This document shows, one piece after another, positions 17,397-26,713 of a stretch of 64,000 nt of DNA. Where the stretch lies: the NCBI GenBank assembly GCA_001464475.1, contig LNDX01000001.1:186001-250000 (forward strand), in the 5' to 3' direction. The notes beneath the pieces are model-generated. The model had not been told where the DNA came from. It saw nothing but the letters and a program-made list of their open reading frames with translations, and did no database searches. A program made the position numbers and the translations under genes. Every line of letters begins with the position of its first letter. Position 1 is the first letter of the stretch. This DNA comes from Flavobacteriaceae bacterium Ga0077528. GTDB lineage: Bacteria; Bacteroidota; Bacteroidia; Flavobacteriales; Flavobacteriaceae.

Positions 17397-20300
17397 CTAA
17401 AGAATTACTTTTCTAGTAACAACTTCACCATTTTCTAATTTTATTTTCACAATCAAAGCTTGATTTGTAGCTGTAATATTATTTAGTATTAAATCACTTG
17501 AAGCAATATTAGTCTTCTTTATAATTTCTCTTCCTAAAACATCATAAACCGTTACCTCGCTCAATGATTCATTTATAGATTTAATTTTAATTTGTCCATC
17601 ATTTGCTGATACAAGAACTGAACTATCAATAGATTCAAAATCTTGGTTACTCAATGCTGCTGTTGTATATCTTAAAACAAATCGGTCATTGAAAGTCCCA
17701 ACTGATGATGTAAAGTTATAAGGCGCTTGTCTTAAATCATGAATGATATTTAACTGTTTATCTTCTAAATAAATATCCTGATTTTGCTCAAATAAACCAT
17801 CTACTTTCTTGATAGCTATAGTATGATTTCCTGCTGCAACAATTCTGATTCCCATTGGAACAAGATCAAAATTATTGAAAGGTAATGGTCGTCCTTGAAT
17901 GATAAACGGCTCTGAATTGATAATAGAATACATACTCAATTCTGTTGTTGGTCTAAAAATACAGTCATACAAATGGTCAACATCTAGGGTTGAACTTGTT
18001 GAATATCCTAACAATGTTCTGTCCATTTGTCCAGAAGTAGTATTGATAATATCCAACCATATTCTGTGCTTTTCCTCAACAGGACCAACAGTATTTGTTG
18101 AAACGCCTCTAAAGAAATCGGTATTATCATACTGAACCATTGAAGCATCACTTCTCATATTATTAGTAAAAGTTATGGTATTTGGAGTTGCAGTTGTATG
18201 AAGCATGTTCACCATAAATCCTTGTCCAGAAGCTATTTTTCCTGCAAAAGTATCTGGATCTGTTGAACCTAAACCATTGTATTTGATATAGTCTGAAGAC
18301 GAATAATTGTACTGATAATTATTATAAAAAGGACTAACATTTGAAGTTGGATTCAAACCGTGTGTCCAAATCCATACAGCACCTTCTATTTTCGTTTGAT
18401 TTTGAACCAAGAACTCTTCAGCATCAATTGCTGATGGATATGGATTTCCGACCAAATTCCAATTGTCATCAAATCTTGTTGTCCATACGTTATTCGGATT
18501 GGTTAAATCAGCATCATAGTCTGCTCCATCATAATTTCCTCTATAAATATCAAAATTGAATTGACCATTGTGAGGTTTTCCTGTAAAGATTGTACTTAAT
18601 CCAACTGGTGTTGCAGAACCATTAGAAGCTCTAGCAATATATCCTTTTCCTTTAGTCATAGTTCCAGATGCTGTTGCCCAATTTCCTAATGTTCCATTAG
18701 CATTTGCAAATAAAGTATTCCATTCGTAACGATTATTAGTTGGAACGCCAGTAACTGCAAAATTTTCTGTTGGTGCACTCCAATAAACATAATCAAAATT
18801 CTTAGCTTGTGCAGTTCTTGTTAGTTGAAATTTAGTTCCAGTATAAACACCTGTGTTGTTATCAGTTTCGTCAACTTGAATAAATTGTCCGTTATTAGCT
18901 ATTGACAAATCTCCATTGTGATTTAATCTATTATAAGCAAAAACAAATCCATTTGAATCAATATTTAATGCTCTTGTGGCGTTAATTGTTAGATCACCTT
19001 GAGCAATTAAATCATTAGAAATAGCGGTATTAAAGTCATTATCTAAAACTACATTGTAGAATAATTCTGTTCCTCTTGGAGCAACATTATTTATTACTTG
19101 AGGAATACTTCCTTTAAAATGAATGGTGCTTTCGCCTTGATCAAAATTAGTTTCTGTACCATTATTATTCCAATTTCCATACAAATAAAGTTGTCCATCA
19201 GGCGTTCCGTTAGAACCATCATTCATGTCTAAAGTTCCTGAAGCTCCGATAGTAACATTTCCATAAACTTCAATCCTATTGTTCGGACTACCTTGAATAA
19301 ATAAGGCTCTTCCGTTGATAGTTAAATTATTACAAACCGCTAAATCAGCATAAAAATCAGAAAAAGGAGAAGTAAAGTTTATAGAAGCATTATTAATAGA
19401 AATAACATTATCAATAACAACATCAACAGTTTCATCTGGCACGGTTAATCTACCCCAATTCGAACAATTGAACCAGTTAGTATCCACATCACCAATCCAT
19501 TGACCCGCTAATTCGCCAGCTGAAATAACAAAAGTTTTTCCAGCTCTATCGAATGCATTACTAGAGGCATCGATGGTATACCTACCATTAGACAAAGTCC
19601 AATTAGTTGAAACATTTGCTATTTCTCTAATAATATTTCTTAAAGAAATTGGACCATGTTGCGCTGCATTTTCATAATAACCGCTTATGGTATTAGTAAT
19701 GGCACTTTCAATATTAAAGCAAGTTAAGGCATTAGGCAAACGTGATTGTCTGTTACTTCCTCCACCAACTATTCCGCTACATGCAGAAGTTAAAGGAACC
19801 CAACCTGTTTTTATTGTAAATCCGTGAAGCAATGTTCCAGTTAAAATATAATTTGCTTCATTAGTATCTATTAGACCATCGGAAACAAAGTTTCCTTGCA
19901 ATAAATAGATTTGTTCTCCATCGCCACTTGCGGTTGTGATATTTGGAGCTGTTCCAACACCAAAAGGTTGCGTAATAGTAAAATCTGCTGTTCTATCTAC
20001 TAATGTCGTTCCTGTAATTACTCCGACGTAATCAAAAATAGGACTCGTAGCAGAATTTGTATTTAAAACAAAAATAGAACCTGCAGCTATAGTCGTTGCA
20101 CCATTATAGGTAAAATTAGTAATTCCAGGCGTTGCACTTGGGTCATCACCAGCGCCACCCCATTTATCAGTTCTTACATTAGCTGCTGCACCAGCTTCAT
20201 ATCTTGAATTAGCAATTGAAAAGGTTGTTCCCGGCAGAACATTAACCATAGTTGCTACCATATACTGATCAGCTGCACCTGTATTTAAATACTGTCCATC

Positions 20301-22436
20301 AAAACCAACGAATACTAATTCACCTGGTTTAAAAACGGTTGCTAAATTTGGTGTTAAACTAACCTCTACACCACTGCTCCACTCTAATCCATTTCTAACA
20401 AATATCTCAAAATAATAGGTAACGCCATTGGTCAATCCTGTAACAGTTACAAAGTTTCCTGCATTGTTGAAAACAATACTGTTATTTCCTGCATAAACAG
20501 TATTGGGTACGTAAGCACTTCCGTTTCCTGATGGAGTAAATGTTATGCCTGGTGTTGTTGTTGCAACTACTAAAATCTCATTATAACATAGTGCATTAGG
20601 AGCGCTCCAAGTGATCGTTCCAGAAGCATTTGCCGGAGCACTTCCTGCTGCTGCAACATTAGGTAAGTTTATGGTTTGATTTGTTGTTGTAGCTGTAGCT
20701 GAATAAATTGATGATGCTGCACCATCGTTTTTGTAGGCATAAATTGCAAAAGTATAATTGACACCTTGGGTCAAACCTGTAATGGTAGCAGTTGTAGCTG
20801 TACCAATATATAATACTCTTGACAAAATAGCAGTAGAACCATAGGTTGGTGCTAGAGTATAATTAGAATTAAATGTTTGAGTAGATGCGACTAGCGAAGT
20901 TACAGCGTGTGGTGTAGCTACTTCTCTAACTACAAGCATGTAACCATCAAAAGTGCCTGTTGCTGGTGGGGACCACGATAAAGATTGTGTGGTATTAGTT
21001 GTACAAATTTCGGTTAAAGCAACTGGAGTATTTGGAGCAATAGGTCTAATGGTTTGAAGACCGCCAACAGTTGTTGAACCTAATTCATTGGTTATAGGTG
21101 TAGATGTGTAGAATAAATTTGTGTTAGTTATTGCAGAAACTGAAATTGCATTATTAACAATTGCAGTTGCAGAAAAATCTGCAGTAATAAAAACATAACC
21201 AGTAAAACCTGAGTTTATTGATTGGATAGTAAAAGTTGCAAAGTTGTGAAATCCTGGACCTAAAGTTGCAGTTTTTGTACTTAGCGTTACATCACCTGCA
21301 TCTAAAATATTATCTGTAGAATACCTAACTTTAAAATTTACAATATCACTAGCAAGATAAGTTCCTGTGGTTGTCATTGTCATTCCCGAAAGTATAGTAT
21401 TTGCTGAACTGACAGTAATTTGAAACTTATGTAAAATATGATCGTTTGTTCCTTGTGAGACATTTGCCGCTATAACTTGTGGTAAATTATTTGCTATTGT
21501 AGCTACTGGAGTTACGGCAAGAGTTGTAAAAGTTCCTGTTAATTCAACGAGATTATAACACGTTCCTGTTGTGTTGTATTCGTAGGCAGCAAAGTGATAA
21601 GCCGTTCCACCAACTAAACTAGTCAAAGCAACAGAAACCGTTGGTGAAGCAAGGCCATCATAAACCACAAAATTTCCTGTACCAATTTGAGTTCCAGAAC
21701 CAAAAACAGTACTGGCTGTATAACTTGTACCACTTGCAGGATCTTGATTAACAGCACCTCCAGCTCTACCTACAATTAAAACTCTATTTCCATTACCACG
21801 AGTTAAACCAATAGTTGCCGTAGTAGATGTTACAAGACTACTCGTAAATAATGATGCTTGAGTTGATGGTGAAGTGCAAGTAGTAGTTACAGTTCCATTA
21901 AGATTTACAACATTCATTCTATAGGTTCCACCAACATTAGAGGCATTATAGATAATTATTCTAAATGTTACAGTGTTAGTAGTTGAAAAATCGGGAAAAT
22001 CCCACAAATTAGTATTTCCAACTGATGCACAATTTCCAGTACCAGGAGAAACTGGAGTTCCTTGATAAATCCATGGACCAGAACCAATTCTATAAGCCCA
22101 CTCAAAACTTGTTGGACCAGTTCCACTAATTCTTAAACCAGAAACAGAAACAGAAGTTAAATCCAATTGATAACCTGAATCTGGTGTACTACTAAACTCA
22201 TAATAATCAGCGCCTAATTCAGCAGAAGCAGTTGTTGTAAAAAGACTTCCCGCAACACCTTGATACCAATTTCCAGCACAACCGGTACCTACTGTTAAAC
22301 CTGCACCTATGTTAAATGTTGATGCGGTTGAATTAGTCGCAGTTATACCCAAAGTACTCGTTGGGGTGTATGTTACAACCTGCCCAAACGAAAAACAACT
22401 AAACAAAAGCGCAACAATAAGTAATTTAAATTTCAT
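17397..22436 (-). CDS. Giant T9SS-secreted multidomain surface protein
   Basis: A 1679-residue secreted protein. The signal peptide is short (MKFKLLIVALLFSCFSFGQ). The N-terminal part holds beta-sandwich and fibronectin type III-like modules (repeated LTxGxxYxFAxYxY patterns near 280, 575 and 690). The middle, from about 715 (LVFVGFDGQYLNTG), resembles a lamin-tail-like or beta-jelly domain, followed by a beta-helix-like stretch (NNLTINGRALFIQG, about 1100). The C-terminal 60-70 residues look like a T9SS sorting domain (VTVYDVLGREIIKK to TRKVIL). No catalytic motif was recognised. It is likely a surface adhesin or structural protein; the function is unknown. Confidence 0.82.
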   Translation of the reverse strand: MKFKLLIVALLFSCFSFGQVVTYTPTSTLGITATNSTASTFNIGAGLTVGTGCAGNWYQGVAGSLFTTTASAELGADYYEFSSTPDSGYQLDLTSVSVSGLRISGTGPTSFEWAYRIGSGPWIYQGTPVSPGTGNCASVGNTNLWDFPDFSTTNTVTFRIIIYNASNVGGTYRMNVVNLNGTVTTTCTSPSTQASLFTSSLVTSTTATIGLTRGNGNRVLIVGRAGGAVNQDPASGTSYTASTVFGSGTQIGTGNFVVYDGLASPTVSVALTSLVGGTAYHFAAYEYNTTGTCYNLVELTGTFTTLAVTPVATIANNLPQVIAANVSQGTNDHILHKFQITVSSANTILSGMTMTTTGTYLASDIVNFKVRYSTDNILDAGDVTLSTKTATLGPGFHNFATFTIQSINSGFTGYVFITADFSATAIVNNAISVSAITNTNLFYTSTPITNELGSTTVGGLQTIRPIAPNTPVALTEICTTNTTQSLSWSPPATGTFDGYMLVVREVATPHAVTSLVASTQTFNSNYTLAPTYGSTAILSRVLYIGTATTATITGLTQGVNYTFAIYAYKNDGAASSIYSATATTTNQTINLPNVAAAGSAPANASGTITWSAPNALCYNEILVVATTTPGITFTPSGNGSAYVPNTVYAGNNSIVFNNAGNFVTVTGLTNGVTYYFEIFVRNGLEWSSGVEVSLTPNLATVFKPGELVFVGFDGQYLNTGAADQYMVATMVNVLPGTTFSIANSRYEAGAAANVRTDKWGGAGDDPSATPGITNFTYNGATTIAAGSIFVLNTNSATSPIFDYVGVITGTTLVDRTADFTITQPFGVGTAPNITTASGDGEQIYLLQGNFVSDGLIDTNEANYILTGTLLHGFTIKTGWVPLTSACSGIVGGGSNRQSRLPNALTCFNIESAITNTISGYYENAAQHGPISLRNIIREIANVSTNWTLSNGRYTIDASSNAFDRAGKTFVISAGELAGQWIGDVDTNWFNCSNWGRLTVPDETVDVVIDNVISINNASINFTSPFSDFYADLAVCNNLTINGRALFIQGSPNNRIEVYGNVTIGASGTLDMNDGSNGTPDGQLYLYGNWNNNGTETNFDQGESTIHFKGSIPQVINNVAPRGTELFYNVVLDNDFNTAISNDLIAQGDLTINATRALNIDSNGFVFAYNRLNHNGDLSIANNGQFIQVDETDNNTGVYTGTKFQLTRTAQAKNFDYVYWSAPTENFAVTGVPTNNRYEWNTLFANANGTLGNWATASGTMTKGKGYIARASNGSATPVGLSTIFTGKPHNGQFNFDIYRGNYDGADYDADLTNPNNVWTTRFDDNWNLVGNPYPSAIDAEEFLVQNQTKIEGAVWIWTHGLNPTSNVSPFYNNYQYNYSSSDYIKYNGLGSTDPDTFAGKIASGQGFMVNMLHTTATPNTITFTNNMRSDASMVQYDNTDFFRGVSTNTVGPVEEKHRIWLDIINTTSGQMDRTLLGYSTSSTLDVDHLYDCIFRPTTELSMYSIINSEPFIIQGRPLPFNNFDLVPMGIRIVAAGNHTIAIKKVDGLFEQNQDIYLEDKQLNIIHDLRQAPYNFTSSVGTFNDRFVLRYTTAALSNQDFESIDSSVLVSANDGQIKIKSINESLSEVTVYDVLGREIIKKTNIASSDLILNNITATNQALIVKIKLENGEVVTRKVIL

Positions 22437-22483
22437 AAAAATGAATTTAGTTTTTTTAATTTTTCAATAACAATTTGGGACTA

Positions 22484-22521
22484 CAAAATTACTTCTAATT
22501 CACACAATTTCAATACATTTG
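22484..22521. promoter_or_regulatory. Back-to-back promoters for the T9SS giant gene and recX
   Basis: Minus strand: TTG (22513-22511), 19-base spacer, TAATTTTG (22491-22484), about 48 bases before the ATG of the giant gene. Plus strand: TACATTTG (22514-22521), 41 bases before recX, with no clear TTG partner. The two divergent elements abut. Confidence 0.6.
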
Positions 22522-22562
22522 CGTTATTAAATTATTAACAAATTTCATGCCTTTTTAACGTT

Positions 22563-23036
22563 TTGAGCTCAAAATCAACCAGTTCTGTAGAAGATATTGT
22601 ACAAAAGTTAGAGTATTATTGTTCTTACCAAGAAAGATGTCATATTGAAGTGTCAGAAAAATTGCGTGGTTTTGTATTAAATCAAGCCGAAAAAGACCGA
22701 ATAATTGTGCATTTAATTGAAAGTAATTTCCTAAACGAAGAACGTTTTGCGTTGGTTTTTTCAATTAGTAAATTTCATCAGAAAAAGTGGGGCAAAATTC
22801 GAATCAAAAACGAATTGAAAGCAAGAAAAATTTCAGATTATTTAGTTACCAAAGCACTAAAAGAAATCCCATCTGAAGAATATGAAATGACTTTCGAAAA
22901 TTTAGCAGAAAAACATTGGGAATCCATTACCGAAAAAAACAATTTGAAAAAACGGAAAAAATTCTGCGATTACTTACTTCGTAAAGGATGGGAAAGCGAA
23001 AGGATTTATGAAAAAGTGAAAGAGCTTGAGAAATAG
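22563..23036 (+). CDS. recX: RecX family regulatory protein
   Basis: A 157-residue, all-helical RecX-like protein that would bind RecA filaments and limit recombination. It shows the usual three tandem three-helix repeats: region LEYYCSYQERCHIEVSEKL (about 16-34), LIESNFLNEERFALVFSISKFH (about 51-72) and DYLLRKGWESERIYEKV (about 136-152). The start is a TTG. No ATG exists near the N-terminus, and the promoter at 22514-22521 fits this start. Most bacteria place recX after recA; here it stands alone beside unrelated genes. Confidence 0.88.
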   Translation: MSSKSTSSVEDIVQKLEYYCSYQERCHIEVSEKLRGFVLNQAEKDRIIVHLIESNFLNEERFALVFSISKFHQKKWGKIRIKNELKARKISDYLVTKALKEIPSEEYEMTFENLAEKHWESITEKNNLKKRKKFCDYLLRKGWESERIYEKVKELEK

Positions 23037-23063
23037 TGTTCAGTGTTCAGTCGCAGTTGGCAG
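23036..23063. repeat. Heptamer array (unit GTGTTCA = TGAACAC)
   Basis: Two perfect heptamers (GTGTTCA twice, 23036-23049) followed by degenerate units GTCGCA and GTTGGCA, starting in the recX stop codon and filling the gap to the convergent ketosynthase gene. The same heptamer in opposite orientation begins the array at 49717. Confidence 0.7.
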
Positions 23064-23072
23064 ATGATTCCT

Positions 23073-24254
23073 TTAACTAAAACTCTTTGACAAAAGAATA
23101 CTTACTGCGTTTCCTCCAAAACCTACTGCATTAATTAATACTTTTTTAATATCTTTTCTTATGGTTTGCTTTTCAGCAAATGGTACTTCGATGAATTTAT
23201 TATGTTGCATCATCATAATTGCCATTTCCATATTTAACATTCCAGATGCTCCAAAAGTGTGTCCAACTTTCCATTTGTTTGTGGTAAGCATTGGAATATT
23301 TTGATTGAATGTTTTTTGGATTGCTTTATACTCAGAAGTATCACCTTTCAAAGTTCCTGGTGCGTGCATTACTATGGCATCAACATCTTCTAATTTGGTA
23401 TTTTGCAACGCCATTTTCATGGATTTTTGAAAACAATTGGCTTCGTCTGAAATAGAAATATTGTGTTCGATATCGTCTGTTGCGTAGCCAATTCCTTCTA
23501 TGTAAGCTAAAGCGTTTTCTTTTTGGCCAATTTCTAAACAAGCAACAGCAGCACCTTCACCAAGAACCATAGTGTTTTTAGTTTTTGTAAAATCGAAAGC
23601 ACGACAAGCCCATTCGACAAGCTCAGGGTGACAATCTTTTGGATTAGAATAAATTTTTAAAGCGTGCATCTGAGCAATAGTGAAATCGGTCAATGGTGCT
23701 TCGCTTCCGCCTACTAAAAACTTATTTGCCATTCCTGATTGCAACCAAGCTACGGCATTTAAAACCGCGTGTAAAGCTGTTGAACACGTTATAGAATGGG
23801 ATATTTCTGGTCCGTTGTTTTTTAAATCGTGTGCTACCCAAGAAGAAATATTTCCAAGCGTTGTGGTTGGTGATGCTAAGGTTGACGTTTTCCCGGTTTC
23901 GAGAAATTCTTTGTGGTGTTTTTCAAATAATTGCGTAGCGCCACGAGAAGAACCAATATTGATTCCGAAGTCGTCGCCATTTTTCCAACCTGCATTTTTT
24001 ATGGCTTGTCGTGAAACTAAAATAGCAAGTAAAACGGTTTCGTCTAAAGCTTTGTATTTAATTTCACTCTTTTTTAATTCTTCAATTTCATTTCTAATTT
24101 CTTGAGGAATTGTGGCTACAAATTGTGGCTTTCCGTTAAAGTCTTTAGTTGAAATTAAAGTTTCATTTGAAAGATAATTGCGCCAAATAGCCTCAGGGTT
24201 TTTTCCTAAAGGTGAAATGGATGCTAAGGATGTTATGGCAATTTTTTCTTTCAT
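23073..24254 (-). CDS. Beta-ketoacyl-ACP synthase of the biotin operon (FabB/FabF-like)
   Basis: A 393-residue condensing enzyme of the KAS I/II type. From the ATG at 24254 the catalytic triad is complete: Cys157 in SITCSTALHAV, His297 in MHAPGTLKGD and His332 in KVGHTFGASG; GGSEAPLTD is also typical. It is the last gene of a leftward cluster bioF-DUF2007-bioD-bioA, so it may supply or extend the pimeloyl precursor of biotin (inference; FabF/FabB normally serve general fatty-acid synthesis). A GTG at 24266 would add four residues but lies inside an intergenic repeat, so the ATG is preferred. It is shorter than classical FabF (about 410 residues). Confidence 0.88.
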   Translation of the reverse strand: MKEKIAITSLASISPLGKNPEAIWRNYLSNETLISTKDFNGKPQFVATIPQEIRNEIEELKKSEIKYKALDETVLLAILVSRQAIKNAGWKNGDDFGINIGSSRGATQLFEKHHKEFLETGKTSTLASPTTTLGNISSWVAHDLKNNGPEISHSITCSTALHAVLNAVAWLQSGMANKFLVGGSEAPLTDFTIAQMHALKIYSNPKDCHPELVEWACRAFDFTKTKNTMVLGEGAAVACLEIGQKENALAYIEGIGYATDDIEHNISISDEANCFQKSMKMALQNTKLEDVDAIVMHAPGTLKGDTSEYKAIQKTFNQNIPMLTTNKWKVGHTFGASGMLNMEMAIMMMQHNKFIEVPFAEKQTIRKDIKKVLINAVGFGGNAVSILLSKSFS

Positions 24255-24262
24255 GTTAAATA

Positions 24263-24291
24263 ACACAGAGATTCACAGAAGAATCAAAGAG
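24263..24291. repeat. CACAGAG-type degenerate repeat
   Basis: The phrase ACACAGAG-ATTCACAGAAG-AATCAAAGAG, repeats of about 10-11 bases, lies between bioA and the ketosynthase gene. A close relative lies between bioA and bioD at 25638-25679. Confidence 0.6.
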
Positions 24292-24351
24292 TTTTAAATA
24301 AAAATAAAGTCTTTGAATATTGCTTTGAATATTTGTTTAACGAATGCAAAT

Positions 24352-25623
24352 TTAAACTATTTCCAAAGCATTTTCGATGGTTTGATAGACTTTTTGTAAT
24401 TGATTTTCGGTGATGATGTAGGGTGGCAAAATGTAAACTATGTTTCCAACTGGTCGTAAAATTACTCCGTTTTCGATGAAGAAATTGTAGAGTTTGTTGC
24501 GCATCGTTCCGTAGTAACTTTCTTGGGTTTCGGTTTTGATTTCTAGAGCAAAAATTACTCCGAGCACTCGAGTGGTTTTTACTTTTGGATGGTTTTTTAT
24601 TTTGGATTGAAATGCTAAATGCGATTGATGAACCGTTTGAATATTTTGCTGGATTTCATCAGTTTGTAAAAGTGAAATACTGGCTAAAGCTGCAGCGCAA
24701 CCTGTCGGATTTGCTGTAAACGTATGTCCGTGAAACAGCGCTTTGTCGGTGTCATCATGGTAAAATCCTTCGAAGATTTCTTGAGAGAATGTCGTGATTG
24801 CCATTGGAATTGTTCCGCCAGTTAATGCTTTAGACAAGCACATCATATCAGGTTTGTTTTGAAGATAATCACTGGCAAATGTTTTACCTGTTTTACCAAA
24901 ACCAGTCATAACTTCGTCAGCAATAGTGAAGACGTTATTTTGGTTACAAATAGCGATTAATTCATCTAAAACTTCTGGTGAATACATGACCATTCCTGCA
25001 GCTCCAAGCACTAATGGCTCAAAAATAAACGCTGCATATTCGTTGGTTTTTAGAAGATTTTCTAAAGTTTTTATAGTTTGTTCTTCGTTGCCTTCTGTTG
25101 GAACCGGAATGCGAACAACTTCTAGAAGTGAACCTTTGAAGGCTTCGGTAAAAAAAGTAATTCCACTGGCAGCCATGGCTCCAAAAGTATCACCGTGAAA
25201 AGCATCTTCAAAAGCGATGACTTTAGTTTTTTTAATTCCTTTATTATAATTGTATTGTAAAGCAACTTTGATAGCGACTTCTACTGCAGTGGAACCATTG
25301 TCTGAATAGAAAATTTTCTGTTGATTGGAAGGTAGAATTTCCATTAGTTTTTCAGATAACTCTACGGCTTTATTATGAGTAAATCCTCCAAATAAAACAT
25401 GTTCTAAAGTAGTTAATTGCTCATAAATAGCATCCGCCATAACTTTGTTGGAATGTCCGAAAGGGTTCACCCACCATGAAGCAATGGCATCGATATATTC
25501 TTTACCGTTTTCATCCCACAACAATGCGTCTTTTCCTTTTACAATTGCAGGAAAATCGGCTACTGTTTTGTGTTGTGTGTAAGGATGCCAATTGTGTTTT
25601 TTGTCTCTTTCAGATAAATTCAT
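24352..25623 (-). CDS. bioA: Adenosylmethionine-8-amino-7-oxononanoate aminotransferase
   Basis: PLP enzyme of biotin synthesis that converts KAPA to DAPA using SAM as amino donor. A 423-residue class III aminotransferase: start region HNWHPYTQHKT (10-20), ASWWVNPFGHSN (48-59), YSDNGSTAVEVAIK (106-119), AFHGDTFGAMAASG (141-154), Asp236 in IADEVMTGFG, and the PLP lysine Lys265 in LSKALTGGTIP. The HWHPYTQ motif near the N-terminus is typical of BioA. It is the fourth gene of the leftward bio cluster, with repeat-bearing gaps of about 60-100 bases on both sides. Confidence 0.96.
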   Translation of the reverse strand: MNLSERDKKHNWHPYTQHKTVADFPAIVKGKDALLWDENGKEYIDAIASWWVNPFGHSNKVMADAIYEQLTTLEHVLFGGFTHNKAVELSEKLMEILPSNQQKIFYSDNGSTAVEVAIKVALQYNYNKGIKKTKVIAFEDAFHGDTFGAMAASGITFFTEAFKGSLLEVVRIPVPTEGNEEQTIKTLENLLKTNEYAAFIFEPLVLGAAGMVMYSPEVLDELIAICNQNNVFTIADEVMTGFGKTGKTFASDYLQNKPDMMCLSKALTGGTIPMAITTFSQEIFEGFYHDDTDKALFHGHTFTANPTGCAAALASISLLQTDEIQQNIQTVHQSHLAFQSKIKNHPKVKTTRVLGVIFALEIKTETQESYYGTMRNKLYNFFIENGVILRPVGNIVYILPPYIITENQLQKVYQTIENALEIV

Positions 25624-25637
25624 AGGGTAAAAATATT

Positions 25638-25679
25638 ACACAAAGATACACAGAGAATAGCACAGAGTTTCACAAAGAC
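25638..25679. repeat. CACAGAG-type degenerate repeat
   Basis: Four near-repeats of about 10-11 bases (ACACAAAGAT, ACACAGAGAAT, AGCACAGAGTTT, CACAAAGAC) fill the gap between bioD and bioA. Confidence 0.65.
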
Positions 25680-25680
25680 T

Positions 25681-26298
25681 TTATAAATTTTGGAGATTTT
25701 CACGAAACAAATCAGCGTAATATTGAATTACATTTTGATCGAAATACGGTTCGTTGTCAATTCTTCCAATGAATTTGGCTTTGGTTTTATTCAGAATAAT
25801 TTCTTCGGTAGCTTTGTTTTCATCACCTGAGAAAATGATTCCTGCAACTTTCAAATTTCTACTTTTTAAAGCTTCAAAAGATAGTAAGGTGTGGTTGATA
25901 CTTCCAAGATAATGGCGTGAAACCAATATTATTTTGTAATCGGGTTGGATTAAATCGATAATGGTATCGTTGTCATTTAGCGGAACTAATAATCCGCCAG
26001 CACCTTCTATTACTAAATGATTATCTGTAGATGGAACTTTAATCTTTTTCAAATCTATTGTAATTCCGTCAATTGCTGCTGCTAAATGTGGACTTGCTGG
26101 TGTATTTAGTTTATAGCTATTTTCGTGAATAATGGTTTTATCATTACAAATATAACGCTGAATTTTATGACTATCAGAATTGTCTAAATCGCCTGCTTGG
26201 ATAGGTTTCCAATAATCGGCTTCTAACGCTTGGGTTACTATGGCTGATGTTATGGTTTTACCTACATCGGTACCGATTCCTGTGATGAATAGTTTCAT
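25681..26298 (-). CDS. bioD: Dethiobiotin synthetase
   Basis: ATP-dependent carboxylation and ring closure of DAPA to dethiobiotin. A 205-residue protein with the P-loop GIGTDVGKT (7-15), the WKPIQAGD segment (31-38) that contacts the substrate, the VIEGAGGLLVPL motif (96-107) and a LVSRHYLGSINHTLLS region. The ATG at 26298 abuts the stop of the DUF2007 gene at 26299, so the two are translationally close. It lies in the operon bioF-DUF2007-bioD-bioA-ketosynthase. Confidence 0.96.
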   Translation of the reverse strand: MKLFITGIGTDVGKTITSAIVTQALEADYWKPIQAGDLDNSDSHKIQRYICNDKTIIHENSYKLNTPASPHLAAAIDGITIDLKKIKVPSTDNHLVIEGAGGLLVPLNDNDTIIDLIQPDYKIILVSRHYLGSINHTLLSFEALKSRNLKVAGIIFSGDENKATEEIILNKTKAKFIGRIDNEPYFDQNVIQYYADLFRENLQNL

Positions 26299-26706
26299 TT
26301 AATTAAATTCAAATTTACATGATTGACATTTGTATTTATGCTTAGAATAAAACGGCATATACACAACTAATACTGAAAAAAGAAAAGCTAAAAATGATCT
26401 AATATCTTTAATTGAAGTGACCATTTCAACTTGTTCAGCATTGCATTTTGGACATTTAATAAGTTGATTGTTTTCGTTTAGTGAATATTGACTTACATCT
26501 GAAAGAACAAGTTGAGCTTTTTTAAAATCTTCACTTTTTACAAAAAGCTTAATACCTCCAACAGCATTACTATACAAAGGATTTGAATCAACAATATTGT
26601 TATCTCTTATATATACTTCAATACCTTCAGACTCCAATTTGCCCTTAAAAATTAAAGCCTCCGATGAATATTGATAACGACCTACAATTTGAAATTGTTC
26701 CTCCAT
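26299..26706 (-). CDS. DUF2007-type putative signal-transducing protein with zinc-ribbon
   Basis: A 135-residue protein. The N-terminal domain (about 1-70, FQIVGRYQYSSEALIFKGKLESEG, VGGIKLFVKSEDFKKAQ) matches the PII-like DUF2007 fold. Next come a CxxC pair (IKCPKCNAEQ, about 83-92), a hydrophobic segment (SFLAFLFSVLVVYMPFY, about 103-119) and a second CxxC pair (YKCQSCKFEF) that would complete a zinc site across the membrane-like segment. It is embedded between bioF (7-base gap) and bioD (no gap), so it is co-expressed with biotin synthesis. Whether it has a biotin-related role is unknown. Confidence 0.8.
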   Translation of the reverse strand: MEEQFQIVGRYQYSSEALIFKGKLESEGIEVYIRDNNIVDSNPLYSNAVGGIKLFVKSEDFKKAQLVLSDVSQYSLNENNQLIKCPKCNAEQVEMVTSIKDIRSFLAFLFSVLVVYMPFYSKHKYKCQSCKFEFN

Positions 26707-26713
26707 ATCTTAT

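Noticed and set aside
23680..24105. 141-residue plus-strand frame over the ketosynthase
   Set aside because: Shadow of a conserved gene with a full catalytic triad on the other strand.
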